Source of the DNA: Maribacter hydrothermalis
GTDB taxonomy: Bacteria > Bacteroidota > Bacteroidia > Flavobacteriales > Flavobacteriaceae
Direction of reading: 5' to 3'
Assembly (NCBI RefSeq): GCF_001913155.1
Contig: NZ_CP018760.1
Span: forward strand, 3,100,001-3,164,000
DNA length: 64,000 bases
Positions 18,324 through 27,046 of this stretch are shown here, one piece after another. Both the position numbers and the translations under genes were made by a program. The notes below the pieces were generated by a model, which was given only the letters and a program-made list of their open reading frames with translations, ran no database searches and had not been told where the DNA came from. Every line of letters begins with the position of its first letter. Position 1 is the first letter of the stretch.

Positions 18324-19382
18324 TTAACTCTTTTGCTCTTTATTAAAATAAACTAAGTAGTAATACATTTGTCGTTCTTCATCCCAACCTTTTTCTACAA
18401 ACTTTTCTGCCGATTCAGGATTAATGAAATCTAGCTTTATCTGTATATTGGTATCTAAATTGATAACGTTTTTAATTTTCTTTCTAGCGTCGGAAACGGC
18501 TTTGTTAGCGATATCAAAATTTGATACATCTTCAATGCTATACTTAGGACCTTTTTCTGTTTTGTAATGTTTAAATTCTGGTATTAATTCCGGATTTTCC
18601 ATTACTTCATTCAGGAAAGTAGATTCTTCGAATGAATCGTTCTTGGCAAAATGGTTTACCGCGCGGTTCATAAACAATACCTCTTGCTGTTTATCCTCGG
18701 CAGGTAAAACAACATCTTTTGCGAAATTTTGACAAAACTTCAGGTAGTTCTTCGTTTTAAAATTGTCATCAGATAGGGGGGCAACGCCTAAGAAATTTTC
18801 TATCCAATATTTTGTATCGTACTTATTACTATCTACAGATAACACCTTGTAACCTTCTTCTTTATCTACATTGAAAATTAAACAACCCTTATCTAGTTTG
18901 TTGATGTTAATGCCTTGCTGTATAACAATATCTAGGTTACTGTTCTTTTCTTCGAACTGAATAAAATCGTGCTTTAACTCACTTTTAAAAATACCAATTG
19001 CATCAACTTTTTTATTGTCCAATAACAAACCTGTTAAGTACGCCACATATAGTTCTCCACTTTTAATATGTGGATGATTGGATTGTTCAAAAAGTAACGA
19101 AGCTATTTTTTTAGAATTTAAATGTGCTTTTGAAGTATCGGCAAAAATTTCACTAACAATTTTATAAAGTTCGTTAAACTCAACATCCACTTCATTTACA
19201 AGCTTATAATAGTTTTCTTCTTTCTCTCTAAATGGTTTAAAAAAATATTCCTTTAATAACCCAGTAGTTTCATCATTAAGTCTAAATGGTTCTTCTGAAA
19301 GAAAAACACCTTCATTCTTATTTTTATTACCGACTCTATGTATTGAAATACTGTCAATTTGGGTAGCGTAAAGGTTAATCAT
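18324..19382 (-). CDS. Nucleoid-associated protein, NdpA/YejK family
   Basis: A 352-residue member of the 37-kDa nucleoid-associated protein family. It opens with IDSISIHRVGNKNKNEG and has the helical middle region typical of the family, including a conserved segment containing FLGVAP. E. coli YejK binds DNA and topoisomerase IV; the flavobacterial role is not known. There is no signal peptide. It lies 64 bases downstream of the pRiA4 ORF-3-like gene and may share its promoter. Confidence 0.85.
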   Translation of the reverse strand: MINLYATQIDSISIHRVGNKNKNEGVFLSEEPFRLNDETTGLLKEYFFKPFREKEENYYKLVNEVDVEFNELYKIVSEIFADTSKAHLNSKKIASLLFEQSNHPHIKSGELYVAYLTGLLLDNKKVDAIGIFKSELKHDFIQFEEKNSNLDIVIQQGININKLDKGCLIFNVDKEEGYKVLSVDSNKYDTKYWIENFLGVAPLSDDNFKTKNYLKFCQNFAKDVVLPAEDKQQEVLFMNRAVNHFAKNDSFEESTFLNEVMENPELIPEFKHYKTEKGPKYSIEDVSNFDIANKAVSDARKKIKNVINLDTNIQIKLDFINPESAEKFVEKGWDEERQMYYYLVYFNKEQKS

Positions 19383-19446
19383 ATACTGTTCTTATTTATA
19401 AGATTGTTTTGAAAAGAAAATAATTTTATAATTCCATTGCCTTATC

Positions 19447-19944
19447 CTAATTCCAATTTTCATCAAAATCGAGGTCGTCGTAATTGTCAAAGGTGTCATC
19501 AAAATCGAAGGCACTATTTTCCGCTTCGAATTTTTTCTCTGGCGGTGTTTCAGGTAATTCACCAAAAGAAAAAAGAACATTTGGGTACGAGCGTCCATCT
19601 TCCTTTTCAACTATGTCGGCAAGTTCCACAAAGAAAGTCCACATATTCATAAAATCATACACATAAATCAATTTGGGACTGTTTTGTGTTATGATATCTT
19701 CTATGAAAGTCTCATTCATTAAACGAACATCGGAACCGGATTCGCTCATATCAAAAAGAGCAATTTCTTCATCTTGCTGCCATTCATCATTGCACGTATA
19801 AAAAGATGCCATTTCATTTCCTAAAAAGCCAAATGCTTGTGTAATTGCGTTATGGAATTCTTCTAATGAATTATGGGCCTCTATCTCTAAATCTCTGAAA
19901 ATATCCTCCTCTGCGTCTAAAATTATACGAATTTTATAAATCAT
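19447..19944 (-). CDS. pRiA4b ORF-3-like protein
   Basis: A 165-residue acidic protein of the plasmid pRiA4b ORF-3 (PF07929) family: MIYKIRIILDAEEDIFRDLEI, followed by LEEFHNAITQAFGF and an FFVELADI region. The last 35 residues are almost entirely Asp, Glu, Phe and Asn and are probably disordered. The family is sometimes labelled as an IS1096 passenger, but no transposase or inverted repeats flank this copy, so it looks like a resident chromosomal gene. Function is unknown. A TANNTTTG promoter is present upstream. Confidence 0.82.
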   Translation of the reverse strand: MIYKIRIILDAEEDIFRDLEIEAHNSLEEFHNAITQAFGFLGNEMASFYTCNDEWQQDEEIALFDMSESGSDVRLMNETFIEDIITQNSPKLIYVYDFMNMWTFFVELADIVEKEDGRSYPNVLFSFGELPETPPEKKFEAENSAFDFDDTFDNYDDLDFDENWN

Positions 19945-19964
19945 GCTTATTTTTTGCGGGAGGG

Positions 19965-19972
19965 CAAAGTTA
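19965..19972 (-). promoter_or_regulatory. Bacteroidota -7 element upstream of the pRiA4 ORF-3-like gene
   Basis: The minus strand reads TAACTTTG, matching TANNTTTG, 21 bases before the ATG at 19944. Confidence 0.5.
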
Positions 19973-19993
19973 CAAAGTTTTACTCGATTATCT

Positions 19994-20079
19994 AGGTTTA
20001 AAATGCACCAACACTTGTGTCAAAGCTGCTATAAATTACCTATTTAATTCCTTGTGTACTTGCCCTGAAATTATATGCT
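19994..20079. repeat. Dispersed intergenic repeat, copy A (degenerate)
   Basis: By hand alignment this stretch matches 37765-37850 along its whole length. Shared landmarks are AGGTTTAA, CCAAC-CTT, GTC-AA, TTTAAT-CCT and CTTGCCC. A third copy lies at 60516-60593. It overlaps the stop codon of the heme A synthase gene at 20071. It is probably a decayed REP-like element. Confidence 0.55.
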
Positions 20080-21099
20080 ACTATTTTTAGGTTTTAAGGC
20101 ATCCAATATAATGTAGAACTGGACACCAAATAAAATAGTAGCTAAAACTAGGTGCAAGGGCTGGCTGGCAAAAGGGAAATTTAAGTAATTCATAGCTATG
20201 CCTGTAAACACTATAACTAGTAATAAAAAGAGTACCCAATAAATTTTAATATGCACCAAATTTAATTTAGTTATTCTATAGGCTATAAAAACATTAAGTA
20301 GCACTACTATAATTGAAAACGACCTGTGAATATAAAATAATACTATAGGGTCTTTTAACCAACTGCTTTTTGCTTCATACCCAAATATAGCTATTTGTTC
20401 ATCGACGAATTGTCTCACTTGAGTACCAATTACAATTTGAACCAAGGTTAGTCCAATGGCTAAAATACTTAGGTTTAATGTTGTTTTATCAAACCCAATT
20501 AATTTATTCTCTGTATTTGCTAAATAGATAATATATAGTAGCATAGCGACTATAACTAAGGCCATTAACATGTGAACGGTAATTTTTGCAGGTGCTAAAA
20601 CGGAGTAAACAACTGTTGCGCCTAACCAAGCTTGAAAACCCATGCCAAATACTACCAGCCACGAAATTATGGGGATGCGTTTTTTCTTTTTCCAAAATTT
20701 TAATGAAATTACAGCTAAAACTAAGGTGGCAAGACCGGCCAAGGCTCCAAACAATCGGTTAATATATTCTATCCAAGTATGCCATGGATTGAAAATGGCA
20801 TAGTCATGCTTTATATAGGGTTCCCAATTAGTAGCATTAAAAGTGGTATCTGTCTTCAACGTTTCCTTAGCGATTTGTAAGGTCTCATTTCGTATAATTA
20901 TCTGCCCTTTTTTGAATAACTTCTCTGGTGCCCATTTTAGCTCACTTTCATGAGTAGGAGGTATATAATACCCAAAACATTTAGGCCAATCTGGGCAACC
21001 CATTCCGCTTCCGGTCATACGTACAACAGCGCCAGCAATAATTACTAGGTAAACCAAGATTAATGATATTTTTGCTATTTTTCTGAATTGAATATCCAT
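20071..21099 (-). CDS. ctaA: Heme A synthase (COX15/CtaA)
   Basis: Oxidises heme O to heme A for aa3-type cytochrome oxidase in the inner membrane. It has 342 residues and about eight membrane spans. MTGSGMGCPDWPKCFGYYIPP near residues 28-48 is the conserved COX15 loop, with Cys residues. Heme-coordinating His occur in YAIFNPWHTWIEYINRLFG, ITVHMLMALV and FYIHRSFSI, as expected of the twofold-repeated four-helix core. The start is one base from the CCA-transferase stop, so the genes form one operon. Oxidase structural genes are not in the window. Confidence 0.95.
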   Translation of the reverse strand: MDIQFRKIAKISLILVYLVIIAGAVVRMTGSGMGCPDWPKCFGYYIPPTHESELKWAPEKLFKKGQIIIRNETLQIAKETLKTDTTFNATNWEPYIKHDYAIFNPWHTWIEYINRLFGALAGLATLVLAVISLKFWKKKKRIPIISWLVVFGMGFQAWLGATVVYSVLAPAKITVHMLMALVIVAMLLYIIYLANTENKLIGFDKTTLNLSILAIGLTLVQIVIGTQVRQFVDEQIAIFGYEAKSSWLKDPIVLFYIHRSFSIIVVLLNVFIAYRITKLNLVHIKIYWVLFLLLVIVFTGIAMNYLNFPFASQPLHLVLATILFGVQFYIILDALKPKNSSI

Positions 21100-21100
21100 A

Positions 21101-22525
21101 CTAAGTTGTTTTTACTAATCCTAAATTTTTCCCTTTAACCAGCATAAACTCTTTTGCAGCTTGGTATTCGTTTGGTATTTCTCCTTCTAAAATAGCTTCT
21201 TTTATGGCTTCTTTAATAATACCTATCTCTTTAGACGGTTTTAGAGAAAAGGTTGCCATTATTTCTTCTCCACTAATTGGTGGTTGAAAATTACGCACAT
21301 GGTCCCGAGCTTCTACCTCCTCTATTTTTTGACGAACTATTTTAAAATTTTGACGGTATTTATGCTGTTTTTTAGGGTTTTTTGTAGTAATATCCGCTTC
21401 ACATAAGGTCATTAAATCTTCCACATTATCCCCTGCATCAAAAATAAGTCTGCGTACTGCCGAGTCGGTCACATAGTCTTCAGAAAGTATAATAGGCCTA
21501 GAACTCATTAATACCAATTTTTGAACGAATTTCATCTTATCATTCAGGGGCATGCGTAATCGTTTAAATAATTTGGCAACCATTTTAGAGCCTACAAATT
21601 CATGACCATGAAATGTCCAACCAATTTTTTTATGGAATCTTTTGGTAGGTGCTTTGCCTATGTCATGTAATAATGCTGCCCAGCGTAACCAAAGGTCATC
21701 TGTAGCTTCAGAAATATTATCAACGACTTCTAAGGTGTGCCAAAAATTATCTTTATGTTTTTGACCTTCCATTTCTTCTATCCCTTGCAATGCAGTAAGT
21801 TCTGGAAGAATTAATCCTAGTAACTCTGTTTTATGTAACAATGAAAATCCTAAAGAAGGTTTTTTGCAAAGCATTATTTTATGAAGTTCATCTAAAATGC
21901 GCTCATTAGAAACAATCTTAAGTCGGTTTTTATGTTCTGTTATCGCCTGTAAAGAGGGTAGGGCAATCTGAAAATTTAGCTGTGTGGCAAAACGAACGGC
22001 CCTCATCATACGCAATGGGTCGTCTGAATACGTTACACCTGGCTCTAAAGGCGTTTTAATAATCTTGTTCTCAAGGTCGGCAGTACCGTTAAAAGGGTCC
22101 AAAAGCTCGCCATAATTATTTTTGTTTAATGAAAGAGCTAATGCGTTTATCGTAAAATCCCTTCTTTTTTGGTCATCTTCTAAGCTGCCATCTTCAACTA
22201 TAGGTTTTCTACTATCTCGTTGATAGCTTTCTTTACGAGCACCCACAAATTCTAACTCTATACCATCACTTTTGATCATGGCGGTACCAAAGTTTTTAAA
22301 AACAGACACTTGTGGTTTACCCTCTAATTTAGAGGCAACTTTTTCAGCAAGTTTAATACCACTGCCAATAGCGACAACATCAATATCTTTGGGTGTATTC
22401 CTTTTTAATAAATAGTCTCTTACATAACCGCCAATTACATAACAATCTACAGAAAGTTCTTCTGCAGCTTCTGAAATAATCTTGAAAATTGGGTTGTTTA
22501 AAGCGTCTGTATAGCTCTCTTGCAT
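21101..22525 (-). CDS. cca: CCA tRNA nucleotidyltransferase with HD domain
   Basis: Adds or repairs the CCA end of tRNAs in the cytoplasm. It has 474 residues. The class II nucleotidyltransferase head carries GGYVRDYLL near residue 33, the catalytic DIDVV, and [13 protein letters not shown]. The RNA-binding domain includes [15 protein letters not shown]. An HD phosphohydrolase domain with ALLHDIGK sits near residue 290; it can give the enzyme phosphatase or phosphodiesterase activity. The gene sits between threonylcarbamoyl-AMP synthase and heme A synthase in one minus-strand run with gaps of 1-4 bases. Confidence 0.96.
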   Translation of the reverse strand: MQESYTDALNNPIFKIISEAAEELSVDCYVIGGYVRDYLLKRNTPKDIDVVAIGSGIKLAEKVASKLEGKPQVSVFKNFGTAMIKSDGIELEFVGARKESYQRDSRKPIVEDGSLEDDQKRRDFTINALALSLNKNNYGELLDPFNGTADLENKIIKTPLEPGVTYSDDPLRMMRAVRFATQLNFQIALPSLQAITEHKNRLKIVSNERILDELHKIMLCKKPSLGFSLLHKTELLGLILPELTALQGIEEMEGQKHKDNFWHTLEVVDNISEATDDLWLRWAALLHDIGKAPTKRFHKKIGWTFHGHEFVGSKMVAKLFKRLRMPLNDKMKFVQKLVLMSSRPIILSEDYVTDSAVRRLIFDAGDNVEDLMTLCEADITTKNPKKQHKYRQNFKIVRQKIEEVEARDHVRNFQPPISGEEIMATFSLKPSKEIGIIKEAIKEAILEGEIPNEYQAAKEFMLVKGKNLGLVKTT

Positions 22526-22529
22526 GTTC

Positions 22530-23090
22530 TTATTCTCGAATAATCTTCACCGTATTATCATTAGCTAATCTAATTATAGAAGATGAAAAACTATTCTGTT
22601 TCTCTCGGTGCAAATTTACCACATAGTCTACACCTTTTAAAATGGCTGAATCTATATTTTGGAAAGAAATTGGTGTCTTTTGCCCAGAAATGTTGGCAGA
22701 TGTAGAAACAATTGGTTTTTTAAACTTTCCTATAAGGTATTGGCAAAATTTATCTGATGCTACTCTAATAGCCAAAGTATTATCTTCTGCAATTAAGTTT
22801 TTAGCAACACCACGTGGTTTATCATAAATAATAGTGGTTGGTTTTGATGCTAAATCTATGAGGTCATAGGCTAGGTCGGGTACTTTTTCTACATGTTTTT
22901 CTAGCATGGCATCATTGGCAACCAAACAAATTAAAGCCATACTGTCATTGCGCTGTTTTAGTTGATACACTTTTTTTACCGCTTCTTCATTGGTAGCATC
23001 ACAACCAATTCCCCAAACGGTATCTGTAGGGTAGAGGATTAGTCCACCATTTTCTAGAACTTCTATGCATTTATTGATTTCGTCTGTCAT
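22530..23090 (-). CDS. tsaC: L-threonylcarbamoyladenylate synthase (YrdC/Sua5 domain)
   Basis: Makes threonylcarbamoyl-AMP from threonine, bicarbonate and ATP, the first step of t6A modification of ANN-decoding tRNAs. The 186-residue length fits a single YrdC domain without the Sua5 extension. [15 protein letters not shown] near residue 18 and [11 protein letters not shown] near residue 130 are the diagnostic motifs. It is first of the run with cca and ctaA, which couples two tRNA maturation steps. Confidence 0.95.
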   Translation of the reverse strand: MTDEINKCIEVLENGGLILYPTDTVWGIGCDATNEEAVKKVYQLKQRNDSMALICLVANDAMLEKHVEKVPDLAYDLIDLASKPTTIIYDKPRGVAKNLIAEDNTLAIRVASDKFCQYLIGKFKKPIVSTSANISGQKTPISFQNIDSAILKGVDYVVNLHREKQNSFSSSIIRLANDNTVKIIRE

Positions 23091-23106
23091 ATTAATTATA
23101 CTTACG

Positions 23107-23937
23107 TTACAGAAAAGAATCTGATGTTATATTAAAATAATTGGTAATTGCTAGCCATTGGGATTTATTCTTATCACCGCCAATATTAGATTTTTTAAGG
23201 GATTGTTTTTGTGAACCAATAATAGGTATGGGTGTTTTAGCTTTATTTTTTGCTTGTATAGAGATTGTTCCTTCCAAATGTGCCATTGCTTTAAACCATA
23301 AATCATCTGCTTTTGGTGCTAATTTTAAAAATAAATCAACATCCGTTACTTTTTTTGAAAGCGATTTAGGCGGATATAAAACTCCTTCCGCACCTATTGG
23401 AATTACGGCAGATTCTTTAAATTTTATACTTTCATCAAAAACCCAACTCTTATAAGATTGTAATTCCCCAAATTTATTATAAGTAATGTATCTGGTCTGG
23501 TTGGCGATAATCTTATTGGGCTTTAATTTGTGTTCTTCATATAACAATCGCAGCCAGTTAGATCTGTACATCATATCATCATCACAAGTAATAATAATAT
23601 CGTTTGGAAAAAGTGTTAGGCTATGAATTAGTTTTCTATGTGAACAGGTTAAATCGGAATACATGATTTCAAATAAATCATTTTCTAGCGCTTCCAGATT
23701 TTTCGGTATTTCTTTTTTTAAAGAATGATGAAGCCACAAAATAATTTTTTTCGGTCTTTCATCTTGATTTAGTAAACTGCGAATGGTTAAATGGAGTGTG
23801 TTTAACCGAGACGGAATAGAGGTTAAAGAAACAATCACAGGTATTTCTTCTTTTTTAACATTTATCATCCTTTTGGTAGAAATAGATAAAAGTTTAATAG
23901 AATTGTAAATTGATACCGGAATTTCTTTTAACTTCAT
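23107..23937 (-). CDS. Putative glycosyltransferase with DDD motif
   Basis: A 276-residue probable glycosyltransferase of the GT-A fold. VSLTSIPSRLNTLHLTIRSL near residues 36-55 and IILWLHHSL match a group of bacterial and viral enzymes with this opening. ITCDDDMMYRSNWL holds the acidic metal-binding triad. There is no signal peptide or membrane span. It is the first gene of the glycan locus on this side and is divergent from the family-2 glycosyltransferase at 24035; promoters for both lie between them. Donor and acceptor are unknown. Confidence 0.8.
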   Translation of the reverse strand: MKLKEIPVSIYNSIKLLSISTKRMINVKKEEIPVIVSLTSIPSRLNTLHLTIRSLLNQDERPKKIILWLHHSLKKEIPKNLEALENDLFEIMYSDLTCSHRKLIHSLTLFPNDIIITCDDDMMYRSNWLRLLYEEHKLKPNKIIANQTRYITYNKFGELQSYKSWVFDESIKFKESAVIPIGAEGVLYPPKSLSKKVTDVDLFLKLAPKADDLWFKAMAHLEGTISIQAKNKAKTPIPIIGSQKQSLKKSNIGGDKNKSQWLAITNYFNITSDSFL

Positions 23938-23986
23938 TTTACAATGCTGTAATTTGTTCTTTATTAAGAGACCGTCTTTTCTAATT

Positions 23987-23994
23987 CAAAGATA
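23987..23994 (-). promoter_or_regulatory. Bacteroidota -7 element for the glycosyltransferase gene at 23937
   Basis: The minus strand reads TATCTTTG, matching TANNTTTG, 50 bases before the ATG. It is paired back-to-back with the plus-strand element at 24008. Confidence 0.55.
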
Positions 23995-24007
23995 GATAAG
24001 AGTTTTA

Positions 24008-24015
24008 TATTTTTG
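24008..24015 (+). promoter_or_regulatory. Bacteroidota -7 element that helps place the start at 24035
   Basis: TATTTTTG matches TANNTTTG. Transcription should begin near 24021, so the in-frame TTG at 24023 would be essentially leaderless and the ATG at 24035 is the more likely start. Confidence 0.55.
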
Positions 24016-24034
24016 CAGTAATTTGAAACGTAGC

Positions 24035-24853
24035 ATGGAGATTCCTAAAATAAGTATCATTGTAAGTACCTATAATGCAGAAGAGTGGCTGAAGAAGGTA
24101 CTTTGGGGCTTTGAGCAACAAATATTCAAAGATTTTGAAGTTGTTATTGCTGATGATGGTTCTAAAGCGCCTACAAAAGAACTGCTTGCCGAAATGTCTA
24201 AAAAGGTAAATTACCCAATTGTACATGTTTGGCAAGAGGATGATGGCTTTCAGAAATCTAGAATACTCAATAAAGCTGTAACCGCCTGTTCTGCAGATTA
24301 TATTATAATGACGGACGGCGACTGTATTCCGCGAGAAGATTTTGTGCAGGTACATTATATTAATAAAGAACCAGGTTATTTTATTTCTGGCGGCTATTAC
24401 ATGCTGCCTATGAATATTTCCAAATTAATAACCCTAGATGATATTGAAAAGCAACGCTGTTTTAATATTCAATGGTTAAAGGATAAAGGTATTCCACAAA
24501 CATTTAAAAATAACAAATTAACAGCACGCGGTATTATTTCTAAAGTATTAAATTGGATTACTCCTACTAATGCAAGCTGGAACGGGCATAACTCTTCTGG
24601 CTGGAAAAAAGATATTGAAAATGTAAATGGGTTTGATGAGCGAATGCAATATGGAGGTCAAGATAGAGAACTTGGTGAACGATTATTTAACTTTGGAGTA
24701 AAGTCTAAACAACTACGGTATAGTGCGGTCTGCGTGCACTTAGACCATAAAAGAGGGTATAAGACACCAGAATCTATTGCAAAAAATGTGGGAATTAGAA
24801 ATGCTACTAAAAAGGAAAAGAGTGTTTGGACCTTTTACGGCATTACTAAGTAA
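24035..24853 (+). CDS. Family 2 glycosyltransferase (chondroitin-synthase-like)
   Basis: Transfers a sugar from a nucleotide donor in surface glycan assembly. It has 272 residues from the ATG at 24035; a TTG four codons earlier is possible. ISIIVSTYNAEEWLKK opens the GT-A domain, followed by ADDGSK and the metal-binding DGD in IIMTDGDCIP. NGHNSSGWKKD, NGFDERM and GGQDRELGER form the C-terminal galactosyltransferase-like block seen in GT2/GT7-related polymerases. It has no membrane spans. Its 3' end overlaps the convergent glycosyltransferase gene by 19 bases. Confidence 0.87.
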   Translation: MEIPKISIIVSTYNAEEWLKKVLWGFEQQIFKDFEVVIADDGSKAPTKELLAEMSKKVNYPIVHVWQEDDGFQKSRILNKAVTACSADYIIMTDGDCIPREDFVQVHYINKEPGYFISGGYYMLPMNISKLITLDDIEKQRCFNIQWLKDKGIPQTFKNNKLTARGIISKVLNWITPTNASWNGHNSSGWKKDIENVNGFDERMQYGGQDRELGERLFNFGVKSKQLRYSAVCVHLDHKRGYKTPESIAKNVGIRNATKKEKSVWTFYGITK

Positions 24854-25629
24854 TACGCAAGCTCATTTTTTTGCTCTAACTTTTTAAGCTCTTTGTAACG
24901 CTCTAAAACTCCTAATGAGTTTAAGTGACAAACAATAAAACCTTTTTTGCCATCTAAAATTCCTAAACGTAATATGTAATGGTTAAAGAATTTCCAGCTA
25001 GTTTTTAAAACCATCATTACATAACTAAACTTCTTTTCTTTGTAAAAAGATTCAATAGCTTTTAGTTGACCATACTTCAACATTTTACTTTTGTAATCTT
25101 CGTAGTTTTTGTAGCAGTAATGCGTTAATTTTTCTTTAAGAATGCCAGATGTTCCATCAACATCCAAAGTTTCATGAACTATCTTGCAATCAGAAAATGA
25201 TGCTTTACTTTTTCTAAAAAGTCTGTAGTTTTTATCTGTTTGCCATCCGCTGAAATTCAATTTTTCATTTTTGAACATGAATTGACGATAAAACCAGAAA
25301 GCCGATATTTCAGTATCGCTAGATACTGTTTGTATGATTTCATTTTGTAATGACCCTGAAACAATTTCATCTGCATCTAAAAATAAAACCCAATCATTCG
25401 TAGCTTGTTTAAGAGCAAATGATTTTTGAGCGGTAAAATTCTCGAACGGATTTTGAATGACTTTTACTTTTGGATGACTTTTTAAAAACTCATAGGTTCC
25501 GTCAGTACTAAAAGAATCAACCACAATAATTTCATCAGCAAATGAAACAGACTCAATACATTTTTCAATGTAGCCTATTTCGTTATACGTAATTACTAGT
25601 GCGGTAAGTTGTTCTTTTTTGGTAATCAT
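24835..25629 (-). CDS. Family 2 glycosyltransferase (WaaE/LgtF-like)
   Basis: A family-2 glycosyltransferase of about 264 residues related to lipooligosaccharide core beta-glucosyltransferases. LTALVITYNEIGYIEKC and DEIIVVDSFSTDGT open the domain, and WVLFLDADEIV gives the DxD-type metal site. The rest carries the HETLDVDG segment found in this subgroup. I place the start at the ATG at 25629; the frame extends three codons upstream to a TTG. A TAACTTTG promoter lies upstream at 25668. It probably acts on lipid A core or another surface glycan, from family resemblance only. Confidence 0.87.
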   Translation of the reverse strand: MITKKEQLTALVITYNEIGYIEKCIESVSFADEIIVVDSFSTDGTYEFLKSHPKVKVIQNPFENFTAQKSFALKQATNDWVLFLDADEIVSGSLQNEIIQTVSSDTEISAFWFYRQFMFKNEKLNFSGWQTDKNYRLFRKSKASFSDCKIVHETLDVDGTSGILKEKLTHYCYKNYEDYKSKMLKYGQLKAIESFYKEKKFSYVMMVLKTSWKFFNHYILRLGILDGKKGFIVCHLNSLGVLERYKELKKLEQKNELAYYLVMP

Positions 25630-25667
25630 ACAATCCAATTTGATAGGTTTGCTCTAATCGGAGCGAA

Positions 25668-25675
25668 CAAAGTTA
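25668..25675 (-). promoter_or_regulatory. Bacteroidota -7 element for the WaaE-like gene
   Basis: The minus strand reads TAACTTTG (TANNTTTG), 39 bases before the ATG at 25629. Confidence 0.5.
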
Positions 25676-25788
25676 TAACAAAAAAAGAATTAAAAAATTG
25701 TATCAAGAAGTAAAATTCTTACAAAATTGAATTCCTACTTTATTATACGGTTCGGTTTATAAGAGGATATATTCTTGAATGGTTGCGT

Positions 25789-26901
25789 TTAATTATCAAA
25801 AAGTTTTTTAGTTTTTGATAACGCTGCTCCAATAACCTGGTGCATGTCATAATACTTATATTCTGCTAACCTTCCTCCAAACAGTACTAAGTCTTTGGAA
25901 GCCTTGTTCTTATACTGTAAATATCTATTGTTATTCTTTTCATCGTTAATGGGGTAATACGGTTCTAATTCAGTTGAAGCCTCTAAAGGATATTCTTTTG
26001 TTATAACCGTTTTCTTTTGTTGGCCAAACTCAAAATGTTTATGCTCTAAAATTCTAGTATAGGGTATGTCAGCTTCGGTATAATTAATTACGGCATTCCC
26101 TTGATAGTTTTCGATAGCTAAAATTTCATGGTCAAAACGTAAGCCTCTATATTCTAATTTGCCAAATTCGTAATTATAATATTCGTCAATTTTACCTGTA
26201 AAAACAGTTTTATGAGCCATAGCGTCTAAGGCTACTTTATCTTTAAAATAGTTGACACCTAACTGTACATCTATGCCATCTAACAATCCGCCAGAGAGTT
26301 CGTTATAACCTCCTATAGGTATACCTTGAAAACTGTCATTAAAATAATTATTATCGAATGTGAATCTTAACGGTAGCCGTTTTATAATGAAAGCCGGTAG
26401 TTCGGTGACTTTTCTTCCCCATTGTTTTTCTGTATATCCTTTAATTAACTTATAATAGATATCTTCACCAACTAGTGAAAGTGCCTGCTCCTCTAGATTT
26501 TGAGGCTGCTTTTTTTGATATTTTTTGCTCTGTTCGTCTATAATACTTTTAGCTTCAGCAGGTGTTTTTGTTCCCCATAATTGATAAAAGGTGTTCATAT
26601 TAAAAGGTAAATTATATAATGAACCTTTATGATTGGCAACTGGTGAATTCGTGTATCTATTAAAAGGAACAAAATCATTTACATAGTCCCAAATTTTCTT
26701 GTCATTGGTATGGAAAATATGCGCTCCGTAAGCATGAACATTTATATCTTCTATTTTTTTGCAAAAAGTATTACCACCTATATGCTCCCTTTTATCTACT
26801 ACTAAGCAAGTTTTTCCTCTTTTCTTAGCCTCATGGGCAAAAACGGCACCATATAAACCCGCACCTACAATAAGAAAATCATACTTTTTACTGGACACCA
26901 T
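25789..26901 (-). CDS. glf: UDP-galactopyranose mutase
   Basis: Flavoenzyme converting UDP-galactopyranose to UDP-galactofuranose, the donor for galactofuranose-containing glycans. The FAD-binding FLIVGAGLYGAVFA is at the N-terminus. KREHIGGNTF, AYGAHIFHTND and the C-terminal LFGGRLAEYKYYDMHQVIGAAL are family hallmarks. The frame is open to 26922, but a TANNTTTG promoter overlaps that point (26920-26927), so I place the start at the ATG at 26901 (MVSSKKYDFLIVG). It sits beside a putative galactofuranosyltransferase, making a self-consistent Galf module. Confidence 0.95.
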   Translation of the reverse strand: MVSSKKYDFLIVGAGLYGAVFAHEAKKRGKTCLVVDKREHIGGNTFCKKIEDINVHAYGAHIFHTNDKKIWDYVNDFVPFNRYTNSPVANHKGSLYNLPFNMNTFYQLWGTKTPAEAKSIIDEQSKKYQKKQPQNLEEQALSLVGEDIYYKLIKGYTEKQWGRKVTELPAFIIKRLPLRFTFDNNYFNDSFQGIPIGGYNELSGGLLDGIDVQLGVNYFKDKVALDAMAHKTVFTGKIDEYYNYEFGKLEYRGLRFDHEILAIENYQGNAVINYTEADIPYTRILEHKHFEFGQQKKTVITKEYPLEASTELEPYYPINDEKNNNRYLQYKNKASKDLVLFGGRLAEYKYYDMHQVIGAALSKTKKLFDN

Positions 26902-26919
26902 TTTTAAATTTTTAAAGGC

Positions 26920-26927
26920 CAAAGATA
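26920..26927 (-). promoter_or_regulatory. Bacteroidota -7 element that decides the glf start
   Basis: The minus strand reads TATCTTTG (TANNTTTG). It overlaps the upstream start candidate at 26922, which would therefore not be on the transcript. Confidence 0.5.
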
Positions 26928-27046
26928 CTGTTTGATCTCTAATTTAGTTTACATGAATTTTTTTTATAATAGATTAAACTTTAACTCTTCATTTTTGCTT
27001 TTTATTGGTTAAAATTGCATTTCTATTGAGCTAAATTAAGCACTAC

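Noticed and set aside
19447-19944. pRiA4 ORF-3-like gene as part of an insertion sequence
   Set aside because: No transposase, terminal inverted repeats or target duplication found around it.
24005-24355. Minus-strand ORF overlapping the 24035 glycosyltransferase
   Set aside because: Antisense to a well-supported GT2 domain.
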